From the NCBI GenBank assembly GCA_002385815.1, contig DGEE01000019.1, positions 1-12,858 on the forward strand: a DNA stretch of 12,858 nt, in the 5' to 3' direction. The notes beneath the pieces were generated by a model. That model made no database searches, had not been told where the DNA came from, and saw only the letters and a list, made by a program, of their open reading frames with translations. Position numbers and translations under genes: made by a program. The stretch is from Hungateiclostridiaceae bacterium UBA3934. GTDB taxonomy: Bacteria; Bacillota; Clostridia; Acetivibrionales; DTU013. Every line of letters begins with the position of its first letter. Within the stretch, counting starts at the first letter, position 1. Positions 1 through 5,412 of this stretch are shown piece after piece.

Positions 1-360
1 GTTTATGATTATCGGCTGTCTCGGGAAGCTGTGGATTACACCATTTATTATTATCCTGTCGGGGAATCCGACAGACTGTGATGACATTACCGGGGCAGAA
101 GCATTCGAAGCGGCAGGCGTGGCTAAATGCAGCGTTGCCACAAGCAAAGAACCTGCCATTATTTTTACAACGCTTACCCTGATATTCCCGAAGTTGTCCC
201 GCAAATACTTCCTTACGCTGCGGTCAAGTCTGCCGGAGCTGCGTCTGCCTCCGGGAAATCCCAACTCCTTTGAAAACTCGGTATCATTCGGGTCGAGATA
301 CAGTATCACGGTATAACCGTCTTTTCCTCCAACCAGATCGTGCTTAATAAACATCCCCAT
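1..360 (-). CDS. Partial secreted/cell-wall protein with stalk-type domain, N-terminal 120 residues
   Basis: The reading frame is open from an ATG at 358-360 to the left edge of the window, so only the N-terminal 120 residues are seen. A GGAGG (368-372) sits 7 bases before the start, which fixes it. The protein begins MGMFIKHDLVGGKDGYTVIL followed by YLDPND and TEFSKELG. A hydrophobic stretch follows (about residues 81-100, VSVVKIMAGSLLVATLHLA), then an Ala/Ser-rich linker, then RIIINGVIHSFPRQPIIIN. This last part resembles the start of the copper amine oxidase N-terminal-like (stalk) domain, which usually continues with GRTLVPLR. From what I recall of clostridial cell-wall hydrolases, this N-terminal arrangement occurs ahead of LysM, NlpC/P60 or amidase modules; that is inference, because the catalytic part is outside the window. 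The gene diverges from the DUF4416 gene. Confidence 0.6.
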   Translation of the reverse strand, partial: MGMFIKHDLVGGKDGYTVILYLDPNDTEFSKELGFPGGRRSSGRLDRSVRKYLRDNFGNIRVSVVKIMAGSLLVATLHLATPAASNASAPVMSSQSVGFPDRIIINGVIHSFPRQPIIIN

Positions 361-381
361 AACTGATCCTCCTTGCTCAGT

Positions 382-425
382 TATTTTTCTCAGAACAGAA
401 CAATTTATGAGTCAGCTGAAAAATA
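382..425. repeat. AT-rich inverted repeat in the divergent intergenic region
   Basis: TATTTTTC (382-389) and GAAAAATA (418-425) are perfect 8-base complementary arms, 28 bases apart, between the divergent genes starting at 360 and 614. They could be an operator or part of the promoter of the leftward gene. The arms are low in complexity, so chance is a real alternative. Confidence 0.3.
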
Positions 426-460
426 GCATTCACCGGCATATCAGTGAGTCTCACCGCACA

Positions 461-490
461 TTACCCGATACGGCAAAAAAATGCTATAAT
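461..490 (+). promoter_or_regulatory. Promoter of the DUF4416 gene (extended -10)
   Basis: TATAAT at 485-490 is preceded directly by TGC (482-484), giving an extended -10. A weak -35, TTACCC, lies at 461-466 with an 18-base spacer. Transcription would begin near 497, leaving a leader of about 115 bases before the ATG at 614. The same nine bases TGCTATAAT recur at other promoter positions in the window. Confidence 0.6.
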
Positions 491-497
491 TGTACAC

Positions 498-520
498 GTA
501 CAGGCAAACAGTACCTGTAC
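498..520 (+). other. Stem-loop at the 5' end of the DUF4416 leader
   Basis: GTACAGG (498-504) and CCTGTAC (514-520) form a perfect 7-bp stem with a 9-base loop. It lies right at the predicted 5' end of the transcript. It may protect the 5' end or be a protein site; I do not recognise a riboswitch. Confidence 0.4.
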
Positions 521-613
521 ATCAGCGGTATCATCCGGATCGATCTTACATTTTTACGGAGATACTTATTTAGCCAGGCGATTGCGACTTTCTGATACAT
601 ATTGGAGGATCAT

Positions 614-1159
614 ATGGGTACAATACACAGCTTCGAAAATGAAAAACTGATCATTTGTACCATGTACAGTGACCCGGCCTTCCTGGAGAAGGCTGAAAAT
701 ATGCTGATCAGCGAGTTTGGCCCGTATGATCTGGTATCTGCAGATTACCCCTTTTCAGAGGATTTTTCCGCATATTATGATGGGGAACTGGGCGGAAAAG
801 CCATCCGCAGGATCTACAGTTTCGAACAGTGCATAGATCCCTCCCGTCTGGCCGCAGTCAAAACCCTCACCAATTCCTTTGAAAACACACTCAGCGAAGA
901 CGGTAATCGCAGGGTCAATCTGGATCCCGGGCTGCTGAACCAGGGGAGGGTGGTGCTGGCTTCGACGAAAAACTCCGGTATCAGGATACCTCTGTCGGGC
1001 GGCATCTACGCAGAGATCACGCTGTTCTTTGCCCGGGGTTACTGGAATGTCCTTCCATGGACGTACGTAGATTTTCAGAGCAAAACAGTCCATGATTTTC
1101 TGCTGGATGTGCGCAAAAAATACCTCCGACAGCGCAGGACCTGGTTAAACAGTAAATAA
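614..1159 (+). CDS. DUF4416 family protein
   Basis: The encoded protein has 181 residues and starts at ATG 614, with GGAGG (604-608) five bases upstream; an in-frame TTG at 602 lies in front of that site and is not the start. The sequence has the hallmarks I associate with DUF4416: an N-terminal stretch ending in MYSDPAFLEKAE, FGPYDLVSADYPFSEDFSAYY, RRVNLDPGLL followed by VVLASTKN, GIYAEITLFF, and LPWTYVDFQS near the C-terminus. It has no signal peptide or membrane segment and is probably cytoplasmic. The biochemical role of the family is not known to me. The gene stands 153 bases ahead of the GMP synthetase gene, which has its own promoter, so the two need not form an operon. Family assignment is confident; function is open. 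Confidence 0.88.
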   Translation: MGTIHSFENEKLIICTMYSDPAFLEKAENMLISEFGPYDLVSADYPFSEDFSAYYDGELGGKAIRRIYSFEQCIDPSRLAAVKTLTNSFENTLSEDGNRRVNLDPGLLNQGRVVLASTKNSGIRIPLSGGIYAEITLFFARGYWNVLPWTYVDFQSKTVHDFLLDVRKKYLRQRRTWLNSK

Positions 1160-1163
1160 AGGA

Positions 1164-1242
1164 GGTCACCCCAGCTGTACCATTGCAGAACTGCGGGGAC
1201 CATCCCGGCCGGCAGGGTGACCGATGCCTGTTCATCCGGGAT
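1164..1242 (+). other. Two interleaved inverted repeats between the DUF4416 gene and guaA
   Basis: GGTCACCC (1164-1171) pairs perfectly with GGGTGACC (1215-1222). ATCCCGG (1202-1208) pairs perfectly with CCGGGAT (1236-1242). The second repeat starts inside the first, so the stems either exclude each other or form a pseudoknot. There is no U-run, so this is not a standard terminator. It lies upstream of the guaA promoter and would only be present in transcripts reading out of the DUF4416 gene. Confidence 0.4.
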
Positions 1243-1258
1243 ACATTTGAAAATAACT

Positions 1259-1286
1259 TTTACATTTTACTCAATAATGCTATAAT
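1259..1286 (+). promoter_or_regulatory. guaA promoter
   Basis: TTTACA (1259-1264), a 16-base spacer, and TATAAT (1281-1286) preceded by TGC (extended -10). Transcription would begin near 1293, leaving a leader of only about 20 bases that holds AGGAGG (1302-1307). There is therefore no room for a purine riboswitch in this transcript. Confidence 0.72.
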
Positions 1287-1312
1287 CAAAAAAAATATTT
1301 CAGGAGGCAAAT

Positions 1313-2620
1313 ATGAAGCAGGATATGATAGTGATCCTTGACCTTGGCAGCACAATGAATACCGATATCGCCAGGGCTGTGCGCAATATCGGCGTATACA
1401 GCGAGATACATCCCCACGACATCACACCGGAGGAACTGTCGAAACTCCCCAATGTGAAAGGTATAATAATAAACGGCGGTGAAAATAACATCGTAGACGG
1501 GGTCAGAATAGACGTATCCAGGGCAGTGTATGATGTCGGCATTCCCGTGTTGGCAGTGGCACACGCGCCGGCGGACTGTGAATTGACCCTGCAGGAATGG
1601 CCTGCATCCGAAGAAGAGCTTGCTTTAGTCCTGAAATCATTCGTTTTTGGCACCTGCAAGGCGGAACCCAACTGGAACATAAAGAATTTCATAACAGATC
1701 AGATCCAGATCGTCCGGAGACAAACAGGAGACAAGAAGGTACTGCTCGCCTTATCGGGTGGTGTTGACAGCTCTGTTGTCGCCGCACTTCTGATAAAAGC
1801 TATCGGTAAACAGCTTGTATGTGTCCACGTCAACAACGGACTGATGCGCAAGGGCGAATCGGAGGAAATCGACGAATTGTTCAGAAACCAGCTTGACGCC
1901 AACCTGATACATGTGGATGCCAGCCAGCGGTTTTTGTCAAAACTCGAAGGCGTTTCTGATCCTGAAGAGAAGAGGAAAATAATAGGCAATGAGTTCATCC
2001 GGGTATTCGAAGAGGAGGCCCGAAAGCTGTCAGGTATCGAGTTTCTGGCACAGGGCACAATTTATCCGGATATCGTCGAAAGCGGCACCAAGACTGCAAA
2101 AGTCGTCAAATCACACCACAATGTGGGCGGACTTCCTGAAGACCTTCAGTTCACATTGATCGAACCGCTCCGCTACCTGTTCAAGGATGAAGTAAGAGAA
2201 TGTGGCCTTGAGCTTGGACTGCCGGAGTCGATGGTGTACCGCCAGCCCTTTCCCGGACCTGGCCTCGGCGTCCGCTGCCTCGGTGCAATTACGAAAGACC
2301 GTCTTGAGGCAGTGAGGGAATCGGATGCCATCCTGCGTGAGGAGTTTGCGAAGGCCGGCCTTGACAAAAAGGTATGGCAGTACTTTACTGTAGTGCCTGA
2401 TTTCAAATCAGTGGGCGTTAAAAACAATGCGAGGAGCTATGAATATCCGGTGATCATCCGGGCCGTCAACACCATCGATGCCATGACAGCCACCATCGAG
2501 CAGATCGAATGGCCTGTACTGCTGAGGATCACAGACCGTATACTGGCAGAGGTGCCGAATGTGAACCGCGTATGTTATGACCTGAGTCCAAAGCCCTGTG
2601 CCACGATCGAGTGGGAATGA
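1313..2620 (+). CDS. guaA: GMP synthetase with vestigial glutaminase domain
   Basis: GMP synthetase amidates XMP to GMP with ATP, the last step to guanine nucleotides. The protein has 435 residues against about 510-525 for usual GuaA. The synthetase half is complete: the ATP-pyrophosphatase loop SGGVDSS at 148-154, FPGPGLGVRCLG at 313-324, and the C-terminal dimerisation domain ending in KPCATIEWE. The N-terminal class I glutamine amidotransferase half is only about 110 residues long. It keeps the opening strand (MIVILDLGS) and YSEIHPHDITPEEL, but where the family has GICYGMQ with the catalytic Cys it reads LAVAHAPADC (80-89). The following roughly 85 residues, which should bring the catalytic His and Glu, are absent. 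The reading frame is intact, so this is an in-frame loss rather than a recent frameshift. I infer that it uses free ammonia or a separate glutaminase partner. The start is fixed by AGGAGG at 1302-1307. Confidence 0.93.
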   Translation: MKQDMIVILDLGSTMNTDIARAVRNIGVYSEIHPHDITPEELSKLPNVKGIIINGGENNIVDGVRIDVSRAVYDVGIPVLAVAHAPADCELTLQEWPASEEELALVLKSFVFGTCKAEPNWNIKNFITDQIQIVRRQTGDKKVLLALSGGVDSSVVAALLIKAIGKQLVCVHVNNGLMRKGESEEIDELFRNQLDANLIHVDASQRFLSKLEGVSDPEEKRKIIGNEFIRVFEEEARKLSGIEFLAQGTIYPDIVESGTKTAKVVKSHHNVGGLPEDLQFTLIEPLRYLFKDEVRECGLELGLPESMVYRQPFPGPGLGVRCLGAITKDRLEAVRESDAILREEFAKAGLDKKVWQYFTVVPDFKSVGVKNNARSYEYPVIIRAVNTIDAMTATIEQIEWPVLLRITDRILAEVPNVNRVCYDLSPKPCATIEWE

Positions 2621-2648
2621 TAATAATCAGCTTTCATCTTTTTTGATA

Positions 2649-2813
2649 ACAGAAGTATCAGTACCGGGTGCAGAGGCATCGCTATGGTAGCAGATGTGTC
2701 GCTGCCCGGAGCAGAAGTAACACTGTCAGGGGCAGAGACATAGTTGCCGTGAGCAGAAGTGTGTTGCGGCAGCAGAGGTCTCACTGCCAGTAACAGAGGT
2801 ATCGCAGCCGATA
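2649..2813. repeat. Degenerate 21-bp tandem array between guaA and the tetR-type gene
   Basis: Eight units start at 2649, 2670, 2690, 2711, 2732, 2753, 2772 and 2793, with lengths 21, 20, 21, 21, 21, 19, 21 and 21. Each opens with a form of GCAGAGGTAT (GCAGAAGTGT, ACAGAGGTAT, and so on) and most have a CTGCC-like core in the second half. The array fills the gap between the convergent ends of guaA and the regulator gene. The differing lengths and absence of start signals argue against coding. No stem with a U-run is present. Confidence 0.75.
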
Positions 2814-2830
2814 TCATTAGCATCCGCGGA

Positions 2831-3391
2831 TCAAATAAATTCGCCCACCGCTTCATTCGCGAGGCGTGTGATCAATACTGCCATTTCCCCCGGCGTCCGT
2901 GGATCGCTGTCAAAGAGCCACTTGCGTATCACGCCTATGCAGCCCGTGGCAACGTAAGTATAGATATAATCCACCGTGGATTGGTCTACGGATTTCTTTT
3001 TCCGCCACTCCAGCACTATGCGATCTTTTATTATCTGCATGACATAGGTCTGGAAGTCTATATCAACGTTCATTCCAAGCAGCACACGACACAGCTCACT
3101 GTTTTTGTCTATGTATTCAAAAATCATCGTGAGCATCTCCAACAGGCCGGTCTCATCGGCTTTCAGACCGCTGTCCAGATAGGAGGTTATGTCGGCTATG
3201 AGCTCATCGGAGATTTTTCTCAGAAGATCGAACTGGTCCGTATAGTGGGTGTAAAAGGTTGCACGGTTGATATCAGCCAGCTCGCACAATTCCTTCACGG
3301 TTATCCTGGATATGGGCTTCGTCTGCAGCAGTTTTATAAGGCTTTCCCGCAGAACCATCTTTGTATATTTTACACGTCTGTCCGTAGCCAT
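2831..3391 (-). CDS. TetR/AcrR family transcriptional regulator
   Basis: The protein has 186 residues, the usual size. The N-terminal DNA-binding domain covers about residues 8-55, with the helix-turn-helix in ITVKELCELADINRATFYTHY, a very typical TetR signature. The C-terminal ligand domain (about 75-186) contains VLLGMNVDIDFQTYVMQII and YIYTYVATGCIGVIRKWL, which fits the TetR_C_8 (DhaS-like) type. A GAGGAGG-like site just before the ATG supports the start. Its promoter lies within a 17-base inverted repeat that also carries a rightward promoter, so autoregulation and control of the rightward transcript are likely. The ligand and targets cannot be told; the nearest candidate target is the QueG-like gene. 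Confidence 0.9.
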   Translation of the reverse strand: MATDRRVKYTKMVLRESLIKLLQTKPISRITVKELCELADINRATFYTHYTDQFDLLRKISDELIADITSYLDSGLKADETGLLEMLTMIFEYIDKNSELCRVLLGMNVDIDFQTYVMQIIKDRIVLEWRKKKSVDQSTVDYIYTYVATGCIGVIRKWLFDSDPRTPGEMAVLITRLANEAVGEFI

Positions 3392-3421
3392 AATTGCCTC
3401 CTCAACAAATCATGCCTGGAA

Positions 3422-3475
3422 TGTTGATTATATTTCATATTGTAAATATAATCTATCCATGAAATATAGTCAACA
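3422..3475. promoter_or_regulatory. Inverted-repeat operator with two overlapping opposed promoters
   Basis: TGTTGATTATATTTCAT (3422-3438) and ATGAAATATAGTCAACA (3459-3475) are inverted copies agreeing at 16 of 17 bases, 20 bases apart. Leftward promoter (toward the tetR-type gene): TTGACT (complement of 3468-3473), 17 bases, TATATT (complement of 3445-3450). Rightward promoter: TTGATT (3424-3429), 17 bases, TATAAT (3447-3452). The two -10 elements overlap, so only one polymerase can bind at a time, and each -35 lies in one arm of the repeat. A TetR dimer or pair of dimers on the arms would cover both -35 elements. Confidence 0.75.
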
Positions 3476-3511
3476 ATGAGTCAGATACTGCCGTTCCTGA
3501 CCAGCTGCAGC

Positions 3512-3538
3512 ATCTCCTGCTCCCGCCAGGCAGGAGAT
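3512..3538. other. Perfect 9-bp stem-loop in the tetR/queG-like intergenic region
   Basis: ATCTCCTGC (3512-3520) and GCAGGAGAT (3530-3538) form a perfect 9-bp stem with a 9-base loop. No U-run follows on either strand, so it is not a standard terminator. It lies about 55 bases into the transcript expected from the rightward promoter in the operator. The rest of the 3476-3737 stretch holds no convincing gene: the open frame beginning at 3476 has no ribosome binding site and no recognisable content. Confidence 0.45.
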
Positions 3539-3625
3539 ACGACAATCTGTCGGCCAAAACCCGCTATCCTCCATCTGCATGCCACGGCTCCACCTGACAG
3601 AAGATACAGCAGTGGAAATCATGTG

Positions 3626-3652
3626 TTGCCAGGTTATATCAAGTGCTATAAT
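3626..3652 (+). promoter_or_regulatory. Probable promoter of the QueG-like gene
   Basis: TATAAT (3647-3652) is preceded by TGC (3644-3646), the same TGCTATAAT as in front of guaA and the DUF4416 gene. TTGCCA at 3626-3631 gives a 15-base spacer, which is short, but an extended -10 needs less of the -35. Transcription would start near 3659. Confidence 0.55.
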
Positions 3653-3715
3653 AGTAGTGAATAAAGCAAAAACAACGCCAAAGCGGAGATGTCACATATC
3701 TGATAACGATGTCAG

Positions 3716-3759
3716 ATGATGATGACAACATATAATAATGATGATGACAGATTATGATA
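3716..3759 (+). repeat. 22-bp tandem duplication at the start of the QueG-like gene
   Basis: Positions 3716-3737 and 3738-3759 agree at 18 of 22 bases; both begin ATGATGATGACA. The duplication creates two clusters of three ATGs, out of frame with each other, around the presumed start. This makes the true start of the gene hard to place. Confidence 0.6.
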
Positions 3760-4673
3760 ACTTCAAAGAAAGTATGAAAAATAAGCTTACCGAGTACTGC
3801 AGATCGCTGGATATTGAACATATCGGCATCGCTCCCGCTGAGTCTTACAGGGATTTTGAAAAAATCTGGCGCAGCCAGATCGCTAAAGGCCGCATAAGCG
3901 GTTTTGAAGAAAAGGACCTTGCAAAAAGAGTCTTTCCGGAGCTGACCCTCCAGGGTGCGCGCTCAGTGATCGTCTGCCTTTTCCCGTATTATTCGGGGCC
4001 CGGTGAGAATGCAAACATCTCAAAATCCGCATTCAGCATTGACTACCACCTCATTGTCACTGAAAAGCTCAACAGCATAGGAAGGTTCCTGGAAAGCAGT
4101 ATCAACGACTTTCGTTACATGGCCTTCGTGGACAACGGGCCCTTCAGCGACAGGTATCTGGCCTGGAAAGCCGGTCTTGGCTTCTGGGGCATAAACAATC
4201 ATATAATCACAGACCAATACGGTTCCTATGTCTTTATCGGATATATACTGAACAACTACCCCTTTGAGCCTGACGCCCCGCAGGACAGGACCTGTCTCCG
4301 GTGCTTCAGATGCGTCAGGAGTTGCCCGGGGCAATGTATCATGGGTGATTTCACGATAGACCCTCAGAAGTGCAAGTCTTATATAACGCAGAAAAAAGGC
4401 GAACTGACTGCAGAGGATATCGAAATACTGAAAAAGACCGGCCTTATCTGGGGATGCGATGTGTGCCAGGATGTCTGCCCCCATAATAAAAATGTTCAAA
4501 CCACTCCAATGGAGGAGTTTAAAAAGAATCTGCTGCCCAGTATCGATATCGATGAGCTCAGACAGCTGTCAAACAGGGAGTTCAGGCGGAAATACGGCAA
4601 CAGGTCATTCAGTTGGCGGGGCAGAGACATTTTGATCAGAAACCATGCGATCATACATAAGAGTAAAGAATAG
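3738..4673 (+). CDS. QueG-like (epoxyqueuosine reductase family) double 4Fe-4S protein
   Basis: The protein has 311 residues. The N-terminal part (about 20-175) matches the DUF1730 region of QueG, with HIGIAPAES and VDNGPFSDRYLAWKAGLGFWG; Asp132 in VDNGP is at the place of the catalytic Asp of QueG. The C-terminal ferredoxin-like part has CLRCFRCVRSCP (Cys186, 189, 192, 196), Cys212, and CDVCQDVCP (Cys240, 243, 247), enough for two 4Fe-4S clusters. QueG reduces epoxyqueuosine to queuosine in tRNA with cobalamin; members this short lack the C-terminal tRNA-binding HEAT region, so a related reductase role is also possible and I give no symbol. The start is uncertain: three ATGs in a row (3738, 3741, 3744) lack a clear Shine-Dalgarno, and ATG 3774 gives a family-like start (MKNKLTEYCRSL). 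Confidence 0.85.
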   Translation: MMMTDYDNFKESMKNKLTEYCRSLDIEHIGIAPAESYRDFEKIWRSQIAKGRISGFEEKDLAKRVFPELTLQGARSVIVCLFPYYSGPGENANISKSAFSIDYHLIVTEKLNSIGRFLESSINDFRYMAFVDNGPFSDRYLAWKAGLGFWGINNHIITDQYGSYVFIGYILNNYPFEPDAPQDRTCLRCFRCVRSCPGQCIMGDFTIDPQKCKSYITQKKGELTAEDIEILKKTGLIWGCDVCQDVCPHNKNVQTTPMEEFKKNLLPSIDIDELRQLSNREFRRKYGNRSFSWRGRDILIRNHAIIHKSKE

Positions 4674-4796
4674 CCGGAGAACACAGAATAGTTGATCGGG
4701 TGCTGAATAATCGGTGAGTACTGAACAGTCGGACAGGTATAGAATGTACGGTCGGGTACAGAACAGTCGGACAGGAACGGAATAATCGGAGGGATA
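4666..4796. repeat. Degenerate 19-bp tandem array at the 3' end of the QueG-like gene
   Basis: Six units start at 4684, 4703, 4721, 4740, 4759 and 4778 (lengths 19, 18, 19, 19, 19, 19), with a core close to GAACAGTCGGACAGGTA. A weaker seventh unit, 4666-4683 (AAGAATAGCCGGAGAACA), aligns with about 12 matches in 18 and contains the stop codon TAG (4671-4673) of the gene. The array runs on from the last codons of the gene and no terminator hairpin is seen. Confidence 0.72.
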
Positions 4797-4812
4797 CTGC
4801 TCTCCGCTGTGA

Positions 4813-4841
4813 TTGCAAAACCGGGCTGCTTTATCTATAAT
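4813..4841 (+). promoter_or_regulatory. Promoter of the DUF6485 gene
   Basis: TTGCAA (4813-4818), a 17-base spacer, TATAAT (4836-4841). Transcription would begin near 4848, leaving a leader of about 180 bases before ATG 5029. The -10 overlaps the start of a 15-bp direct repeat. Confidence 0.6.
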
Positions 4842-4867
4842 ATATTTGTCCGTAATATATTTGCCCG
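4838..4867. repeat. 15-bp direct repeat at the DUF6485 promoter
   Basis: TAATATATTTGTCCG (4838-4852) is followed at once by TAATATATTTGCCCG (4853-4867), differing at one base. It covers the last bases of the -10 element and the likely start point, so it may affect initiation or simply be a recent duplication. Confidence 0.6.
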
Positions 4868-4878
4868 GGATGTTTCGC

Positions 4879-5008
4879 CAGACATGCATTTGTCTGAATT
4901 GTTTTTGTCCTTTTGATGTTCTTGCACTTCTGACAGGGCATCTTTCAAAAAAATGCCGGGACGCACCGGTACAGTTGTTGATCTGTCATTGAATTGGTTT
5001 TGTTCAAT
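4879..5008 (+). other. Structured leader of the DUF6485 gene (three stem-loops)
   Basis: CAGACA (4879-4884) pairs with TGTCTG (4891-4896), followed by a T-rich stretch. GGCAT (4937-4941) pairs with ATGCC (4953-4957). ATTGAA (4988-4993) pairs with TTCAAT (5003-5008), just ahead of the GGAGGAGG ribosome binding site. I do not recognise a known riboswitch class. The stems are short, so some may be fortuitous. Confidence 0.35.
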
Positions 5009-5028
5009 ATTATGGAGGAGGTTTCAAA

Positions 5029-5217
5029 ATGGCTTGTGAATCTACTGTTAAATGCACCTGCTCATATCCTTGTCCGAGGCGCGGCAAATGCTGCGAATGT
5101 GTAGCCTATCACCGCAGAAACGGAGAAGTTCCCGGCTGTTTCTTCTCTGCTGCCGGCGAGAAAACATATGACAGGTCTATCGAAAACCTTTACAGGGACT
5201 ATAAAAAGAACGGCTGA
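5029..5217 (+). CDS. DUF6485 family cysteine-rich small protein
   Basis: The protein has 62 residues and a very strong GGAGGAGG ribosome binding site a few bases ahead of the ATG. It holds eight cysteines in its first 37 residues (positions 3, 9, 11, 15, 21, 22, 24, 37) within CTCSYPCPRRGKCCECVAYHRR and EVPGCFFS, followed by a basic C-terminal tail ending DRSIENLYRDYKKNG. This matches the small DUF6485 proteins common in anaerobic Firmicutes. The Cys pattern suggests metal or Fe-S binding (inference); the function is unknown to me. The gene is likely monocistronic: its own promoter lies at 4813-4841, and the next gene is convergent. Confidence 0.85.
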   Translation: MACESTVKCTCSYPCPRRGKCCECVAYHRRNGEVPGCFFSAAGEKTYDRSIENLYRDYKKNG

Positions 5218-5247
5218 CAGTTTAAGCGCTGAGGAAAATTGAGCTCT

Positions 5248-5361
5248 TTCATTCAAGGCTTCTGATAAAGCGTTCCTTTAAAGCCTTTCGATGAAGGCTA
5301 TATTGAAGGCTTTCTTTGATGGCTTTCTTTACAGCTTTCATTGAAGGCTTTCAATATTGAA
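5248..5361. repeat. Degenerate 13-bp tandem array between the DUF6485 gene and hydF
   Basis: Eight units of 12-13 bp, core TTCATTGAAGGCT, start at 5248, 5261, 5274, 5287, 5300, 5312, 5325 and 5337, with a partial ninth at 5350-5361. The array lies between the convergent 3' ends of the DUF6485 gene (5217) and hydF (5413). It contains no U-run hairpin. Unit sequence and length differ from those of the other arrays in the window. Confidence 0.75.
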
Positions 5362-5412
5362 ACTATATCCAGGACTTTAACTGTATTTTTGTCAGCCACC
5401 CTGTTCAACTTT

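Noticed and set aside
2649..2813. CRISPR array
   Set aside because: Units are contiguous and degenerate with no spacers, and no cas gene is present; the same holds for the other arrays.
2575..2856. Minus-strand open frame covering the 21-bp array, with SAP-rich seven-residue repeats
   Set aside because: Unit lengths of 19 and 20 break the frame register, it overlaps guaA and the tetR-type gene, and no start signal is seen; the repeat alone explains it.
2759..3427. Plus-strand open frame of 222 codons opposite the TetR-type gene
   Set aside because: It is the antisense shadow of a gene with a clear helix-turn-helix; its start lies in the 21-bp array and lacks a ribosome binding site.
3476..3664. 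Small plus-strand open frame just right of the operator
   Set aside because: Its ATG directly abuts the operator arm with no ribosome binding site, and the sequence resembles no protein family I know.
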